From Palleronia aestuarii (GTDB lineage Bacteria; Pseudomonadota; Alphaproteobacteria; Rhodobacterales; Rhodobacteraceae), in assembly GCF_003253995.1 (NCBI RefSeq), contig NZ_QKZL01000005.1, forward strand, positions 248,001 to 312,000: a stretch of DNA of 64,000 nucleotides, in the 5' to 3' direction. The notes below the pieces were generated by a model that saw nothing but the letters and a program-made list of their open reading frames with translations, had not been told where the DNA came from and did not search any database. Positions 10,165 to 19,239 of this stretch are shown here, piece after piece (the stretch's first letter is position 1; each line of letters begins with the position of its first letter). Position numbers and translations under genes: made by a program.

Positions 10165-10926
10165 ATGGACGGATCGCGGAAGGTCATCCTCATCACCGGG
10201 GCCAGCAGCGGGATCGGCGCCGCGACGGCGCGCCGGATCGCGGCACCGGATGTCGCGCTCATGCTGCATGCGCGGCGCAATCGCGACGGATTGGAGGAAG
10301 TGGCCGAGACCGCGCGCCGCGCCGGGGCGAAGGTCGGGCTGCATCTGGGCGATCTGGGCGCGGCGGAAACGGCAGGTGCGCTCGTCGCCGCGGCCCGCGC
10401 CGAATTCGACCGCGTGGATGGCATCGTGAGCAATGCGGGACAGGCGCGGCGCGGCACCGTCGCGGAGCTCTCGCCCGAGGAGCTCGCCGCCGATTTCGCC
10501 TCGATGCCGCTCGCCTTCCTGCGCCTCGTCCGCGCGGCCTTGCCCGATCTGCGCGCCGCGGGATCCGGCCGCGTGGTGGTCGTGAGTTCCTTCGTCGCGC
10601 ATCGTTACGGGGTCCGCGACATGACCTTTCCCGCGACGGCCGCGGCCAAGGCCGCGCTCGAGGCGCTCGCGAAATCCCTCGCCGCAGAGCTCGCGCCGTC
10701 TGGCGTGACCGTGAACTGCGTCGTTCCGGGCTTCACGCGGAAGGATCCCGGCGGCCACGGAGCGACCTCGCGGGGTGCGATGGAGGATGCTGCGGACGCG
10801 ATCCCGGCGGGCCGCATCGCCAGGCCCGAGGATATCGCGGGGGCCATCGCCTATCTCATGTCGGATGATGCCGCTCACGTGACGGGCGAACTCCTGCATG
10901 TCGATGGTGGCCTGATGCTGTGTTGA
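10165..10926 (+). CDS. Atypical short-chain dehydrogenase/reductase lacking the catalytic Tyr
   Basis: A 253-residue Rossmann protein of the SDR superfamily. The NAD(P)-binding motif TGASSGIG lies at about residues 11-18 and the NAG motif in IVSNAGQAR. The catalytic serine region VVVSSFVAHRYG is present. At the YxxxK position the sequence reads PATAAAKAAL, so Thr replaces the catalytic Tyr while Lys is kept; the nearby RYG tyrosine is not at the usual spacing. The C-terminus TGELLHVDGGLML is standard. It may use a different acid or act as a non-catalytic or unusual reductase. It is divergent from the peptide importer and convergent, 18 bases away, with the GntR gene. Confidence 0.82.
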   Translation: MDGSRKVILITGASSGIGAATARRIAAPDVALMLHARRNRDGLEEVAETARRAGAKVGLHLGDLGAAETAGALVAAARAEFDRVDGIVSNAGQARRGTVAELSPEELAADFASMPLAFLRLVRAALPDLRAAGSGRVVVVSSFVAHRYGVRDMTFPATAAAKAALEALAKSLAAELAPSGVTVNCVVPGFTRKDPGGHGATSRGAMEDAADAIPAGRIARPEDIAGAIAYLMSDDAAHVTGELLHVDGGLMLC

Positions 10927-10944
10927 GATGCGGAGGCGCGCGGG

Positions 10945-11652
10945 TCAGCTCTGGCGGACGTGTTCGAGCAATCCCCGCCCGCCCATCTCGATGTCGTACC
11001 GGATCCCGTCCCGCGCGGCCTCCTCGTCGCCCCGGCGCAGACCCTCGATGACGCGCATGTGCGGGTGCGGATCCCAGCCGGGCGGTTCACCGGCATCGTA
11101 GAGATGCGACAGGATCGGGCCGCAGCGGACCCAGAGCCCCTCGACGATCTCGTAGGTGATCGGCAGCCGTCCCGCGGCACAGAGAGCGAGGTGGAATTCG
11201 GTATTGAGCGGGATGGCGTCGTCGAAGCGCCGCTCGGCATGACATACGGCGATGCGCGCTTGAATCCGCTCCAGATTGTCGATCTCGTCCGGCATCGCCA
11301 TGCGCGCGGCGCTGGCCGCGAGCCGCCCCTCCAGATCCATCCGTATCGCGCGGATCTCGAGCAACTGGTCTAGGGACAAGGTTGGAACGATCACCGTGCC
11401 GCGCCCGTCGAGGTCCATCGCCTTCTCCACCACGAGCCGCAACAGCGCCTCTCGCATCGGCGTCAGGGATATGCCGAACTTCTCCGACATCGGGCGGAGC
11501 CTCATGCGTTCCCCGGGTGCAAGCTGCCCGCGCATCAGCGCCTCACGGATCGATGCATAGGCCTGTTCCGCGAGACTTTCGCGCCCCACGGGTCGGACCC
11601 AGTCGCCTGCGTTCGAGGATCGATCCCCTACCTTGTTCACACGGCTTGACAT
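10945..11652 (-). CDS. GntR family transcriptional regulator, FCD subfamily
   Basis: A ligand-responsive DNA-binding protein of 235 residues. The winged helix covers about residues 24-90 (LAEQAYASIREALMRGQL, then SLTPMREALLRL). The FCD effector domain covers about 98-225, with metal/ligand elements NTEFHLALCAAG and HPHMRVIEGLRRGD. I use the ATG at 11652, which has GAGGAA 10 bases upstream; an ATG at 11673 is possible but has no Shine-Dalgarno. It is transcribed away from the TPP-enzyme/Liv operon, which it probably controls, with a perfect palindrome in the shared gap. Confidence 0.86.
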   Translation of the reverse strand: MSSRVNKVGDRSSNAGDWVRPVGRESLAEQAYASIREALMRGQLAPGERMRLRPMSEKFGISLTPMREALLRLVVEKAMDLDGRGTVIVPTLSLDQLLEIRAIRMDLEGRLAASAARMAMPDEIDNLERIQARIAVCHAERRFDDAIPLNTEFHLALCAAGRLPITYEIVEGLWVRCGPILSHLYDAGEPPGWDPHPHMRVIEGLRRGDEEAARDGIRYDIEMGGRGLLEHVRQS

Positions 11653-11972
11653 GCTTGTGGATTCCTCGGACATTCTGTTATAACAAATATCAAATAACGA
11701 CAGCGGGTGGTAGCTCGTTCGTCGGACCCGCAGGGGGGCGGGATTGGAGGGGGACCATCGGTATCGATCCCATGCCGCGCAAGCCTTCGGGTCCTGAGGG
11801 GCCGCAGGCATGAGGATGCCGGCGCATCGGGGGTATCGGATCTCAACGGGAACGATGCCTTCTCTAGGGTGAGCCGCCGCAAATGGGATCGGCGACGCGG
11901 AGGTTGCCGCCCCCGATTTCCGGGCATGGATGGCGGCGATCGCGGGATCGTCGCGACGGGAGGACGTAGGAC
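11653..11972. other. Divergent intergenic region between GntR regulator and TPP-enzyme operon
   Basis: About 320 bases holding the AT-rich palindrome near the GntR start and, at the other end, a strong Shine-Dalgarno (GGGAGGA at 11958-11964) for the TPP enzyme. The middle (about 11700-11950) is GC-rich. I see no further gene or clear promoter hexamers in it. Promoters for both flanking genes are expected here. Confidence 0.5.
11676..11685. promoter_or_regulatory. Candidate GntR operator, palindrome TGTTATAACA
   Basis: A perfect 10-bp palindrome in an AT-rich patch, 24 bases upstream of the chosen GntR start. It fits the loose FCD-type GntR operator form TGT-N-ACA. Its position suggests autoregulation and possibly control of the divergent operon at 11973. 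Inferred from symmetry and location only. Confidence 0.4.
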
Positions 11973-13715
11973 GTGGACGACAGGGTGGAGATAGACGATC
12001 GGTCCCGTGCGGGGAACCGCACCGGGGCGCAGGTAATGGCCGCGGCGCTCGCGCGTCACGGGGTGACGGAGATCTTCGGACAGTCGCTCCCCTCGGCCCT
12101 CATCCTCGCGGCCCCCGATCACGGCATCCGGCAGATCGGCTACCGCACGGAAAACGGCGGCGCCGCGATGGCCGACGCCTATGCGCGGATCAGCAGCCGG
12201 GTGCCGGTCGTCACGGCGCAGAACGGTCCCGCCGCCACGCTCCTCGTTCCCGGCCTCGCGGAGGCGCTGAAAGCCTCGATCCCTGTCGTGGCCATCGTGC
12301 AGGACGTGCACCGCAAGTTCACCGACAAGAACGCCTTCCAGGAGCTTGATCACTTTGCCCTTTTCGCGGGGGTGTCGAAATGGATCCGGCGGGTGGCCGA
12401 TGTCGGCCGGATCGACGATTACGTCGACATGGCCTTCACCGCCGCCGCTTCGGGACGGGGCGGCCCGGCCGTTCTGATGGTGCCCGTCGATCTGCTTGAT
12501 GAGCGGCCGGACGTGGCCCAGGGGCCGCGCCGTGCCAGATCGCTCGGCACCTTTCCCGCCGACCGGAGCGTCGCCGATCCCGCCTGTGTAGAAGAGGCCG
12601 CCCGGCGTCTCGCGACGGCGGAGCGGCCGGTGATCATCGCAGGTGGCGGTGTCCATTCCTCGGGCGCTTCCGCCGCTCTGGGCGCGGTGCAGGAGCTTGG
12701 GTTTCCGGTCGCCACGACCGTGATGGGCAAGGGGGCCGTCGCGGAGACGCATCCGCTTTCCCTCGGCGTGGCAGGCTACTTCATGGCGCCGGGCGGGCGA
12801 GCGTCGCATCAGCGCGAGCTGATTACCGGGGCAGATGTCGTTCTCCTCGTGGGCAACCGCACGAACCAAAACGGCACAGATAGCTGGCAGCTCTACCCCG
12901 AGGGCGCGGACTATATCCATATCGACATCGACGGGGCGGAGATCGGACGCAATTACGAGGCGTTACGGCTCTTGGGCGATGCGCGATTGACGCTCGAGGC
13001 GCTGGCGGAGGCACTCGGAAAAGTCGATCTCTCGGGGATCGAGGCGCGCCGGTCCGATCTGGAGGCGCGGATCGCCAAGGGGCGAGAAGCGCATCTCGCC
13101 GATCTCGACCGGCTCGTCGACTGGGAGGCGTCGCCCTGCCGTCCGGAGCGCTTGATGCGCGATCTCGACGCGGTCCTGCCCGAGGACGCGATCGCCGTGG
13201 CGGATGCGAGCTATTCCTCGATCTGGATCGCCAACGGCCTGACCGCCCGAAAGGCCGGGCAGCGCTTCCTGACGCCGCGGGGACTTGCCGGGCTCGGATG
13301 GGGGCTGCCCTTCGCGCTCGGCGCTAAGGCCGCGCGGCCCGACGCTACGGTCGTCTGCGTCACCGGCGACGGGGGGTTCGGCCATGTCTGGGGAGAGCTC
13401 GAGACGTCGCGGCGGATGGGTCTGCCGGTGGTGCTTGTCGTACTCAACAACCAGATCCTCGGCTATCAGAAGCACGCGGAGCTGAGCCTCTTCGGCGCGC
13501 ATACCGATGTCGTGCATTTTGCGCCCGTCGATCACGCGGCGATCGCCCGGGCGGTCGGATGCGAGGGTATACGGATCGAGCGGCCGGAAGAGTTTCGCCC
13601 CGCGCTCGAGAAGGCGATCGCCTCGGGGAAGACGGTGGTGATCGACGTGCTGACCGACGAGCGGGCGCATCCGCCGATCACGAGTTTCGAGGGCAAGGAG
13701 GCGCTCGAGTACTGA
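11973..13715 (+). CDS. Thiamine-diphosphate-dependent enzyme, acetolactate synthase-like
   Basis: A cytosolic ThDP enzyme of the acetolactate synthase/benzoylformate decarboxylase superfamily, 580 residues, GTG start with GGGAGGA 8 bases before. The N-terminal Pyr domain has the catalytic Glu in YRTENGGAAMADAYAR (about residue 60). The central domain has the VIIAGGGV element. The C-terminal PP domain has the Mg/ThDP motif VTGDGGFGHVWGE ending in LNNQILG. First gene of a nine-gene operon (importer, SDR, AroE-like, GMC, FAD/Fe-S). It probably carries out a catabolic C-C cleavage or carboligation; true branched-chain amino acid synthesis is unlikely because no regulatory subunit adjoins it. Confidence 0.85.
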   Translation: MDDRVEIDDRSRAGNRTGAQVMAAALARHGVTEIFGQSLPSALILAAPDHGIRQIGYRTENGGAAMADAYARISSRVPVVTAQNGPAATLLVPGLAEALKASIPVVAIVQDVHRKFTDKNAFQELDHFALFAGVSKWIRRVADVGRIDDYVDMAFTAAASGRGGPAVLMVPVDLLDERPDVAQGPRRARSLGTFPADRSVADPACVEEAARRLATAERPVIIAGGGVHSSGASAALGAVQELGFPVATTVMGKGAVAETHPLSLGVAGYFMAPGGRASHQRELITGADVVLLVGNRTNQNGTDSWQLYPEGADYIHIDIDGAEIGRNYEALRLLGDARLTLEALAEALGKVDLSGIEARRSDLEARIAKGREAHLADLDRLVDWEASPCRPERLMRDLDAVLPEDAIAVADASYSSIWIANGLTARKAGQRFLTPRGLAGLGWGLPFALGAKAARPDATVVCVTGDGGFGHVWGELETSRRMGLPVVLVVLNNQILGYQKHAELSLFGAHTDVVHFAPVDHAAIARAVGCEGIRIERPEEFRPALEKAIASGKTVVIDVLTDERAHPPITSFEGKEALEY

Positions 13716-13759
13716 AAAAACCCCCGATGCGGGGGAATCCGAGTTCTGGGAGGAGCTTC

Positions 13760-14959
13760 ATGAGACTGTCATCCATACTTGCCACGACCGCGACCGCGGC
13801 CCTGATCGCAGGCCCCCTCGCGGCGGAGGTCAAATTCGGCGCGCTCTATCCGTTCAGCGGCCAGCTTGCCCTTCTCGGGGAAGAGAGCGCGCGGGGCGTC
13901 GAACTCGCCGTGGAGGAGGTCAACGCGAATGGCGGGGTGCAGGGCGAGGAGGTCGTGCTGGTGCGCGGCGACGCCGTCGACAACAACCAGGCCATCGGCG
14001 AGGCACGCCGCCTGATCTCGCGCGAGAACGTGGTGGCGATCCTCGGCACCTATTCCTCATCGCGATCGATCGCGGCGAGCCAGGTCGCCGAGCTTTCCGG
14101 CATCCCCTATTTCGAGCTCGGTGCCGTCGCCGACGAGGTGACGGGCCGCGACCTGCAATATCTCTTCCGCACCAATCCGACGGCGGAAGATATGGGGCGG
14201 ATGTCGATCCAGATGATCGTCGACCGGATCGCGCCCGTGATCGGCAAGGACCCCTCGGAGGTCCGGGTCGGGGTGATCCACGAGGATTCGAGCTACGGCA
14301 CCTCCGTCGCCGGCCACCAGGAACGGTTCGGCGAAGAGGCCGGGCTCGAGATCGTCACGGTGCAGGGCTACCCCGCCTCGACGGTCGACATGTCTTCGCT
14401 CGTCCTCGACCTGCAGGGCCGCGAAGTCGACGTGGTGATGCAGACCTCCTACCAGAACGATTCCGTCCTGTTTCTCCAGCAGGCCAACGAGGCGGGCTTC
14501 AAGCCCTCCGCGATCATCGGCGGCGGCGGCGGCTATTCGATGGTGCCGACCGCGGAGGCCGTCGGGACCGACGTGATCGAAGGCGTGTTCGACGTGGACT
14601 TCACGCAATACACGGTCGATCCGTCCTATGCGCCCGGAATGGAGGATTTCGTCGCGACCTACCGCGAGAAGTACGGGGAGGAGCCGCGTTCGGGCCATTC
14701 GCTCAACAACTACGTCGGCGCGATGGCGATCTTCGGGGCGCTTGACGAAGCCGACGGCTTCGAGCCCGACACGATCCTCGCCGCGGTGGAAGCGGTCGAC
14801 ATCCCCGAGGGGGAAACCGCGGCGGGCTACGGCGTCAAGTTCGGCGACCAGAACCAGAACGAGCGGGCAAAGATGATGGGAATGCAGTGGCAGGACGGCC
14901 GCCTCGTCACGGTCTATCCCGAGGAGGCCGCGACCTCCGAGATGAAGATCGGCGAGTAA
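13760..14959 (+). CDS. Branched-chain-type ABC transporter substrate-binding protein (LivK-like)
   Basis: Periplasmic binding protein, type 1 fold, 399 residues from ATG 13760 (Shine-Dalgarno GGGAGGAG just upstream). Signal peptide about 1-22 (GPLAA-EVKFG). The mature start FGALYPFSGQLALLGEESARG is the Peripla_BP_6 hallmark, and VIHEDSSYGTSVAG marks the hinge region. Such proteins bind amino acids, amides or aromatic acids. Its operon partners are oxidoreductases acting on hydroxy- or keto-compounds, so a polar carbon compound is as likely as an amino acid. A 10-bp hairpin follows it. Confidence 0.88.
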   Translation: MRLSSILATTATAALIAGPLAAEVKFGALYPFSGQLALLGEESARGVELAVEEVNANGGVQGEEVVLVRGDAVDNNQAIGEARRLISRENVVAILGTYSSSRSIAASQVAELSGIPYFELGAVADEVTGRDLQYLFRTNPTAEDMGRMSIQMIVDRIAPVIGKDPSEVRVGVIHEDSSYGTSVAGHQERFGEEAGLEIVTVQGYPASTVDMSSLVLDLQGREVDVVMQTSYQNDSVLFLQQANEAGFKPSAIIGGGGGYSMVPTAEAVGTDVIEGVFDVDFTQYTVDPSYAPGMEDFVATYREKYGEEPRSGHSLNNYVGAMAIFGALDEADGFEPDTILAAVEAVDIPEGETAAGYGVKFGDQNQNERAKMMGMQWQDGRLVTVYPEEAATSEMKIGE

Positions 14960-14979
14960 GGCCCCACAAGCACGTTTTA

Positions 14980-15010
14980 ATCCGGAGCGGGGGCGCCCTT
15001 CGCTCCGGAT
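14980..15010 (+). terminator. Stem-loop between binding protein and LivH-like permease
   Basis: A perfect 10-bp inverted repeat (ATCCGGAGCG and CGCTCCGGAT) with an 11-base loop, not followed by a T-run. Such hairpins downstream of binding-protein genes usually stabilise the upstream mRNA or partly attenuate read-through, giving excess binding protein. Read-through must still occur because the importer continues at 15033. Confidence 0.55.
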
Positions 15011-15032
15011 CGTCATTCCCCACGGAGGCGTC

Positions 15033-15920
15033 ATGCAGACCTTTCTCCAGATCATCGCCAACGGATTGATGCTGGGCGGCCTCTTCGCGATCGTCGCGGT
15101 GGGGCTCACGCTTATCTTCGGCATCGTCAAGGTCGTCAATTTCGCCCACGGGGAGTTCCTCATGGTGGGCATGTACGCGACGTACCTGCTGACCACGGGG
15201 CTCGGGGTCCATCCCTACGCCACCGCCATCGCCGTGGTGCCGATCCTCTTCGTGCTGGGCGCGCTGACGCAGCGATTCCTGATCCAGCCGCTGATGAACG
15301 CGCGCGACGAGCATATCCAGATATTCGCGACCGTCGGGCTCTCGACCGCGCTCATCAATCTCGCGTTGCTCCTCTTCGGGGCCGATATCGCCAACACGCC
15401 GAATTACCAGTTGCGGTCCCAGGTCGAGATCGGGCCGGTGCGCCTGCTTCAGGGGCAGCTCTGGGTGTTTCTCGCCGCCATCCTGCTCGTGACGGGCCTT
15501 CAACTCTTTCTCAAGCGGACGAATATCGGACGCGCGATCCGCGCGACCGCGCAGAACCGGGCGGCGGCGCGGTTGATGGGGATCAACGATCGCTTCGTAT
15601 ACATCCTCACCTTCGGCATCGGCGCGGCCTGTGTCGGGCTCGGCTCCGCACTGATCGCGCCGCTCTATCCGAGCTCGCCCACGATCGGTACGTATTTCGT
15701 GCTGATCGCCTTCGTCGTCGTGGTTCTGGGCGGGCTCGGCTCGATCCCCGGCGCCTTCTTCGGCGCGCTCCTCATCGGTCTCGTCGATGCGCTGTCGGGG
15801 TTCTACATCGGTTCCGACCTGCGCGAGGCCGTCGTCTTCGGCATCTTCCTCGTGATCCTGATCCTGAAACCCTCCGGTCTCTTCGGAACCCGGATGAGCC
15901 TGTCGCACGTGTCACCATGA
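15033..15920 (+). CDS. Branched-chain-type ABC transporter permease (LivH-like)
   Basis: Inner-membrane permease of 295 residues with about eight hydrophobic segments. The N-terminal run GLMLGGLFAIVAVGLTLIFG with VVNFAHGEF is the LivH signature. The cytosolic loop RATAQNRAAARLMGIN contacts the ATPases, and GGLGSIPGAFFGALLIGL is the conserved late segment. Its TGA overlaps the ATG of the LivM-LivG fusion (ATGA at 15917). Confidence 0.9.
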   Translation: MQTFLQIIANGLMLGGLFAIVAVGLTLIFGIVKVVNFAHGEFLMVGMYATYLLTTGLGVHPYATAIAVVPILFVLGALTQRFLIQPLMNARDEHIQIFATVGLSTALINLALLLFGADIANTPNYQLRSQVEIGPVRLLQGQLWVFLAAILLVTGLQLFLKRTNIGRAIRATAQNRAAARLMGINDRFVYILTFGIGAACVGLGSALIAPLYPSSPTIGTYFVLIAFVVVVLGGLGSIPGAFFGALLIGLVDALSGFYIGSDLREAVVFGIFLVILILKPSGLFGTRMSLSHVSP

Positions 15921-17716
15921 CGGAGACCGCCACAAGACCCGCCACCGCCCTCGAACGGACGAACCGCCAGACCCTCGGATGGGCCGCGCTCGGGCTGCTT
16001 CTCGCCGCGCTCCTCGTCGTGCCCATCGTGGTGGGCGACGAATTCGTCTACCACATCTTCATCACAATCTGCCTCTTCGCGGCACTCTCGACCGCGTGGA
16101 ACATCGTCGGCGGTTATGCCGGGCAGCTTTCTCTCGGGCATGCGATCTTCTACGGGATCGGCGCCTATGCAGGCGTGATCCTCGTCAACATGGGCGTCTC
16201 GCCGTGGTTCGGAATGTTCGTGGGCGCAGGCGTCGCGGTCGTGGCGGCCGTGGTGGTCAGCTATCCCTGCTTCCGCCTCCACGGGCCCTTCTTCGCGCTC
16301 GCTACCATCGCCTTCCTCGAGGTGTTCCGCGTCCTCGCGCTGCATTTCCGCGACCTGACCGGCGGGGCGACGGGCCTCATGATTCCGCTCAAGATCGGCT
16401 GGGAATGGATGGTGTTCCGCGAACGCCTGCCTGCGCTCCTCATCGCGTTCGGCATGCTGCTCGTCTGCCTCGCCGTCGCCTGGGCGATCCGCTCGCGCCG
16501 GCTCGGCTTCCAGCTCGTGGCCACGCGCGAACGGGAATCGGCGGCGCGCGCGGCGGGGGTCGCGACCGTGCGGGTCCGGCTCATCGCGGTCTCCGTCTCC
16601 GCCGCGCTCTCGGCCATGGTGGGCACGTTCCACGCCATGTACCTCACCTATATCGAGCCCGCCTCGATGTTTTCGCTGCAACTCTCGATCCAGATCGCGA
16701 TGTTCGCGCTTATCGGCGGGATCGGCACGATCTGGGGTCCGCTCCTGGGCGCGGTGCTTCTTGTGCCGATCACCGAATTCGCGCGCGGTGCGCTCGGGGC
16801 GGAGGCGATCGGGCTTCACGGTTTCGTCTACGGGCTCGTGCTGATGCTCGTCGTCCTCTTCATGCCCGACGGGATCATGGGCGTCCTTTCCCGCTTCTCC
16901 GGCGCGCGCAAGGCGCAGGACGGGGGCGACGAGGGCCATATCGCCGCCGCATCGCCGTCGCGCACGCCGCCCGAGATCGGCAAGCCGGTGTTGAAGGTCG
17001 AGAACCTCGAAAAGCATTTCGGCGGGCTGCACGTGACGAACGACGTGAGCTTCACTCTCCGCGAGGGCGAGATCCTCGGCCTGATCGGCCCGAACGGGGC
17101 GGGCAAGACGACACTCTTCAACATGATCTCGGGTTTTCTCGCGCCCGATGGCGGCAGCGTCAGCGTTCTCGGTCGCGACGGGACCTGGCATTCGCCGAGC
17201 GATCCCGGGGAATACGCGGCGCTCGGTGTCGGGCGAACCTTCCAGATCGTCCAGCCCTTCGCCGCGATGAGCGTGGAGGAGAACATCATGGTCGGCGCCT
17301 TCCATCGCTTCCACGCGGTCGCGGATGCGCGGGAGGCCGCGCGGCAGACGGCGCACCGCATGGGCCTCGGCCGCTATCTCGAGGACGAGGCGAGCAGTCT
17401 CACGATCGGCGGGCTGAAACGGCTCGAGGTCGCGCGCGTGATGGCGATGGAGCCGCGAGTCCTCCTCCTCGACGAGGTGATGGCCGGCATCAACCGCGCC
17501 GACGTGCGCCGGGCGGTCGACCTGATGCTCTCGATCCGGGAAACAGGTGTCAGCATCATCGCCATCGAGCACGTGATGCAGGCGGTCATGGCGCTGTCGG
17601 ACCGGGTGATCGTCCTCAACTCCGGCGAGATCATCGCGGAGGGCGATCCGAAGGAGGTGGTCCGCGACCCGCAGGTGATCGAGGCCTATCTGGGCAAGGA
17701 ATTCGCCGATGCTTGA
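15917..17716 (+). CDS. Fused LivM permease and LivG ATP-binding protein
   Basis: A 599-residue two-domain transporter subunit. Residues about 20-335 form a LivM-type permease (AWNIVGGYAGQLSLGHAIFY, GGIGTIWGPLLGAVL). After a hydrophilic linker (about 335-352), residues 355-599 form a LivG ATPase: Walker A GPNGAGKTT near 391-399, Walker B VLLLDEVMAG, and the divergent signature LTIGGLKRLEVARVMA (LTIGG in place of LSGGQ). That variant appears elsewhere in this LivG branch. The fusion fixes one permease to one ATPase; LivH and LivF remain separate. The next gene starts 8 bases inside this one. Confidence 0.9.
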   Translation: MTETATRPATALERTNRQTLGWAALGLLLAALLVVPIVVGDEFVYHIFITICLFAALSTAWNIVGGYAGQLSLGHAIFYGIGAYAGVILVNMGVSPWFGMFVGAGVAVVAAVVVSYPCFRLHGPFFALATIAFLEVFRVLALHFRDLTGGATGLMIPLKIGWEWMVFRERLPALLIAFGMLLVCLAVAWAIRSRRLGFQLVATRERESAARAAGVATVRVRLIAVSVSAALSAMVGTFHAMYLTYIEPASMFSLQLSIQIAMFALIGGIGTIWGPLLGAVLLVPITEFARGALGAEAIGLHGFVYGLVLMLVVLFMPDGIMGVLSRFSGARKAQDGGDEGHIAAASPSRTPPEIGKPVLKVENLEKHFGGLHVTNDVSFTLREGEILGLIGPNGAGKTTLFNMISGFLAPDGGSVSVLGRDGTWHSPSDPGEYAALGVGRTFQIVQPFAAMSVEENIMVGAFHRFHAVADAREAARQTAHRMGLGRYLEDEASSLTIGGLKRLEVARVMAMEPRVLLLDEVMAGINRADVRRAVDLMLSIRETGVSIIAIEHVMQAVMALSDRVIVLNSGEIIAEGDPKEVVRDPQVIEAYLGKEFADA

Positions 17717-18413
17717 GGTCAGGGACGTCCATTCCGGCTACGGCTCGACGGTGATCCTGCAGGATGTCTCCCTCCGGGTCGACGAGGGCGAGGTCGTCAC
17801 CATCGTCGGCGCCAACGGGGCGGGCAAGACGACGACGCTCAGGACGATTTCCGGGCTCGTCACGCCGGTCGCGGGCAGCGTCCATTTCGACGGCGAGGAG
17901 ATCTCGAAGCTGCAGCCCCACGAGGTGGTGGATCGCGGCATCACCCTGATCCCGGAGGGACGACAGCTCTTTCCCGACATGAGCGTGCGGGAGAACCTCA
18001 TGATGGGGGCCTATCGCCGAGCGGCGCGATCTGCGCAGGCGCAGACGCTCGAGGAGGTGCTCGACCTCTTTCCCCGCCTCGGCGAACGGCTGGAGCAGCA
18101 CGCCTCCTCCCTCTCTGGCGGGGAGCAGCAGATGGTCGCGATTGCCCGCGGGATGATGGCTCGGCCGCGGCTTCTCATGTTCGACGAGCCGTCGCTCGGT
18201 CTCGCCCCGATCATCGTCGAACAGGTCTTCGACGTCATCTCCAAGGTGGCGCGGACCGGCACGACGGTGCTCATCGTGGAGCAGAACGTCTTTCACACGC
18301 TCAAGGCCGCCGATCGCGGCTACGTACTCGAAAACGGCGAGATGGTGCTTGACGACGCGGCCGACGCGCTGCTGCGCAACGACCATGTCCGGCAGGCCTA
18401 TCTGGGGATTTGA
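17709..18413 (+). CDS. Branched-chain-type ABC transporter ATP-binding protein (LivF-like)
   Basis: The second ATPase of the importer, 234 residues. Walker A GANGAGKTTT (about 36-45), the LivF-typical PEGRQLFPDMSVRENL, signature LSGGEQQMVAIARGM and Walker B LLMFDEPSLGLAP are all intact. It overlaps the LivM-LivG fusion by 8 bases and directly precedes the SDR gene, so it belongs to the same transcript. Confidence 0.92.
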   Translation: MLEVRDVHSGYGSTVILQDVSLRVDEGEVVTIVGANGAGKTTTLRTISGLVTPVAGSVHFDGEEISKLQPHEVVDRGITLIPEGRQLFPDMSVRENLMMGAYRRAARSAQAQTLEEVLDLFPRLGERLEQHASSLSGGEQQMVAIARGMMARPRLLMFDEPSLGLAPIIVEQVFDVISKVARTGTTVLIVEQNVFHTLKAADRGYVLENGEMVLDDAADALLRNDHVRQAYLGI

Positions 18414-18415
18414 CC

Positions 18416-19225
18416 ATGCAGTTCAGCGACGACAGCGACGCGCGCCACGCGGGGCGAGACAGCCACCGGGGCCGGCACGTCCTCGTCACCGGCGCGGCGC
18501 GCGGGATCGGCCGCGCCATCGCCGAGGGGTTCGTGCGGCGCGGCGCGACCGTCGGCCTTCTCGATCTTCGCGGAGAGGACGTCGCGGCGGCGCAAGCAGA
18601 ATTGGAGGGGATCGGGTCCGGCCATGTCCGGGGCCTCGTCTGCGACGTCTCCGACTATGCCGCCCTTGCGGACGCGTTGGTGCGCGCGGAAGCGGACGCC
18701 GGCGCGCCCTTCGATACGATCGTCAACAACGCGGGCATCTCCCCCAAGCACGACGGCGCCGCCCACCGCGTCTGGGAAATGGATCCGGAGGAATGGCGCC
18801 ATGTGGTGGACGTGAACCTCACGGGCCATTTCAACACGATCCGCGTGCTCACCCCCGCGATGCGGGAGGCGGGGCGCGGCTGGATCGTCAACACGGCCTC
18901 GGTGGCGGGCAAGACCTATTCGCCGATCGTCGCGTGCCATTACGCGGCGACGAAGTCTGCGATCATCGGCTTCACCAAGCATCTCGCGGCGGAGCTCGGA
19001 CCCTGGAACATCCGCGTGAATGCGCTGGCGCCCGGCAGGATCGCCACGCCGATGGTCGCAGGCGTCGCCGCGGAGATCAACGACGCGCAGGTCGCATTGA
19101 CGCCGATGGGCCGTCTGGGCGAGCCTCCGGAAGTCGCGGATACCGCCCTCTGGCTGACTTCGTCCGAGGCGAGCTTCGTGACCGGACAGACGATCGACGT
19201 CGCCGGCGGGTACATGATGACGTGA
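18416..19225 (+). CDS. Short-chain dehydrogenase/reductase
   Basis: A 269-residue NAD(P)-dependent classical SDR. The ATG at 18416 is preferred; a TTG at 18410 overlapping the LivF stop is possible. All active-site elements are present: TGAARGIG, NNAGIS, the serine block VNTASVAGKTY and YAATK (Tyr and Lys). C-terminal LAPGRIATPM and DVAGGYMM are normal. It probably oxidises a hydroxyl of the imported compound or reduces a keto intermediate, working with the AroE-like and GMC enzymes that follow. Confidence 0.88.
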   Translation: MQFSDDSDARHAGRDSHRGRHVLVTGAARGIGRAIAEGFVRRGATVGLLDLRGEDVAAAQAELEGIGSGHVRGLVCDVSDYAALADALVRAEADAGAPFDTIVNNAGISPKHDGAAHRVWEMDPEEWRHVVDVNLTGHFNTIRVLTPAMREAGRGWIVNTASVAGKTYSPIVACHYAATKSAIIGFTKHLAAELGPWNIRVNALAPGRIATPMVAGVAAEINDAQVALTPMGRLGEPPEVADTALWLTSSEASFVTGQTIDVAGGYMMT

Positions 19226-19239
19226 AGGGACAGGACAGG

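Noticed and set aside
13722-13738. Terminator between the TPP enzyme and LivK-like genes
   Set aside because: Five C then five G around a 5-base loop is short, and the A-run lies on the wrong side for a plus-strand terminator.
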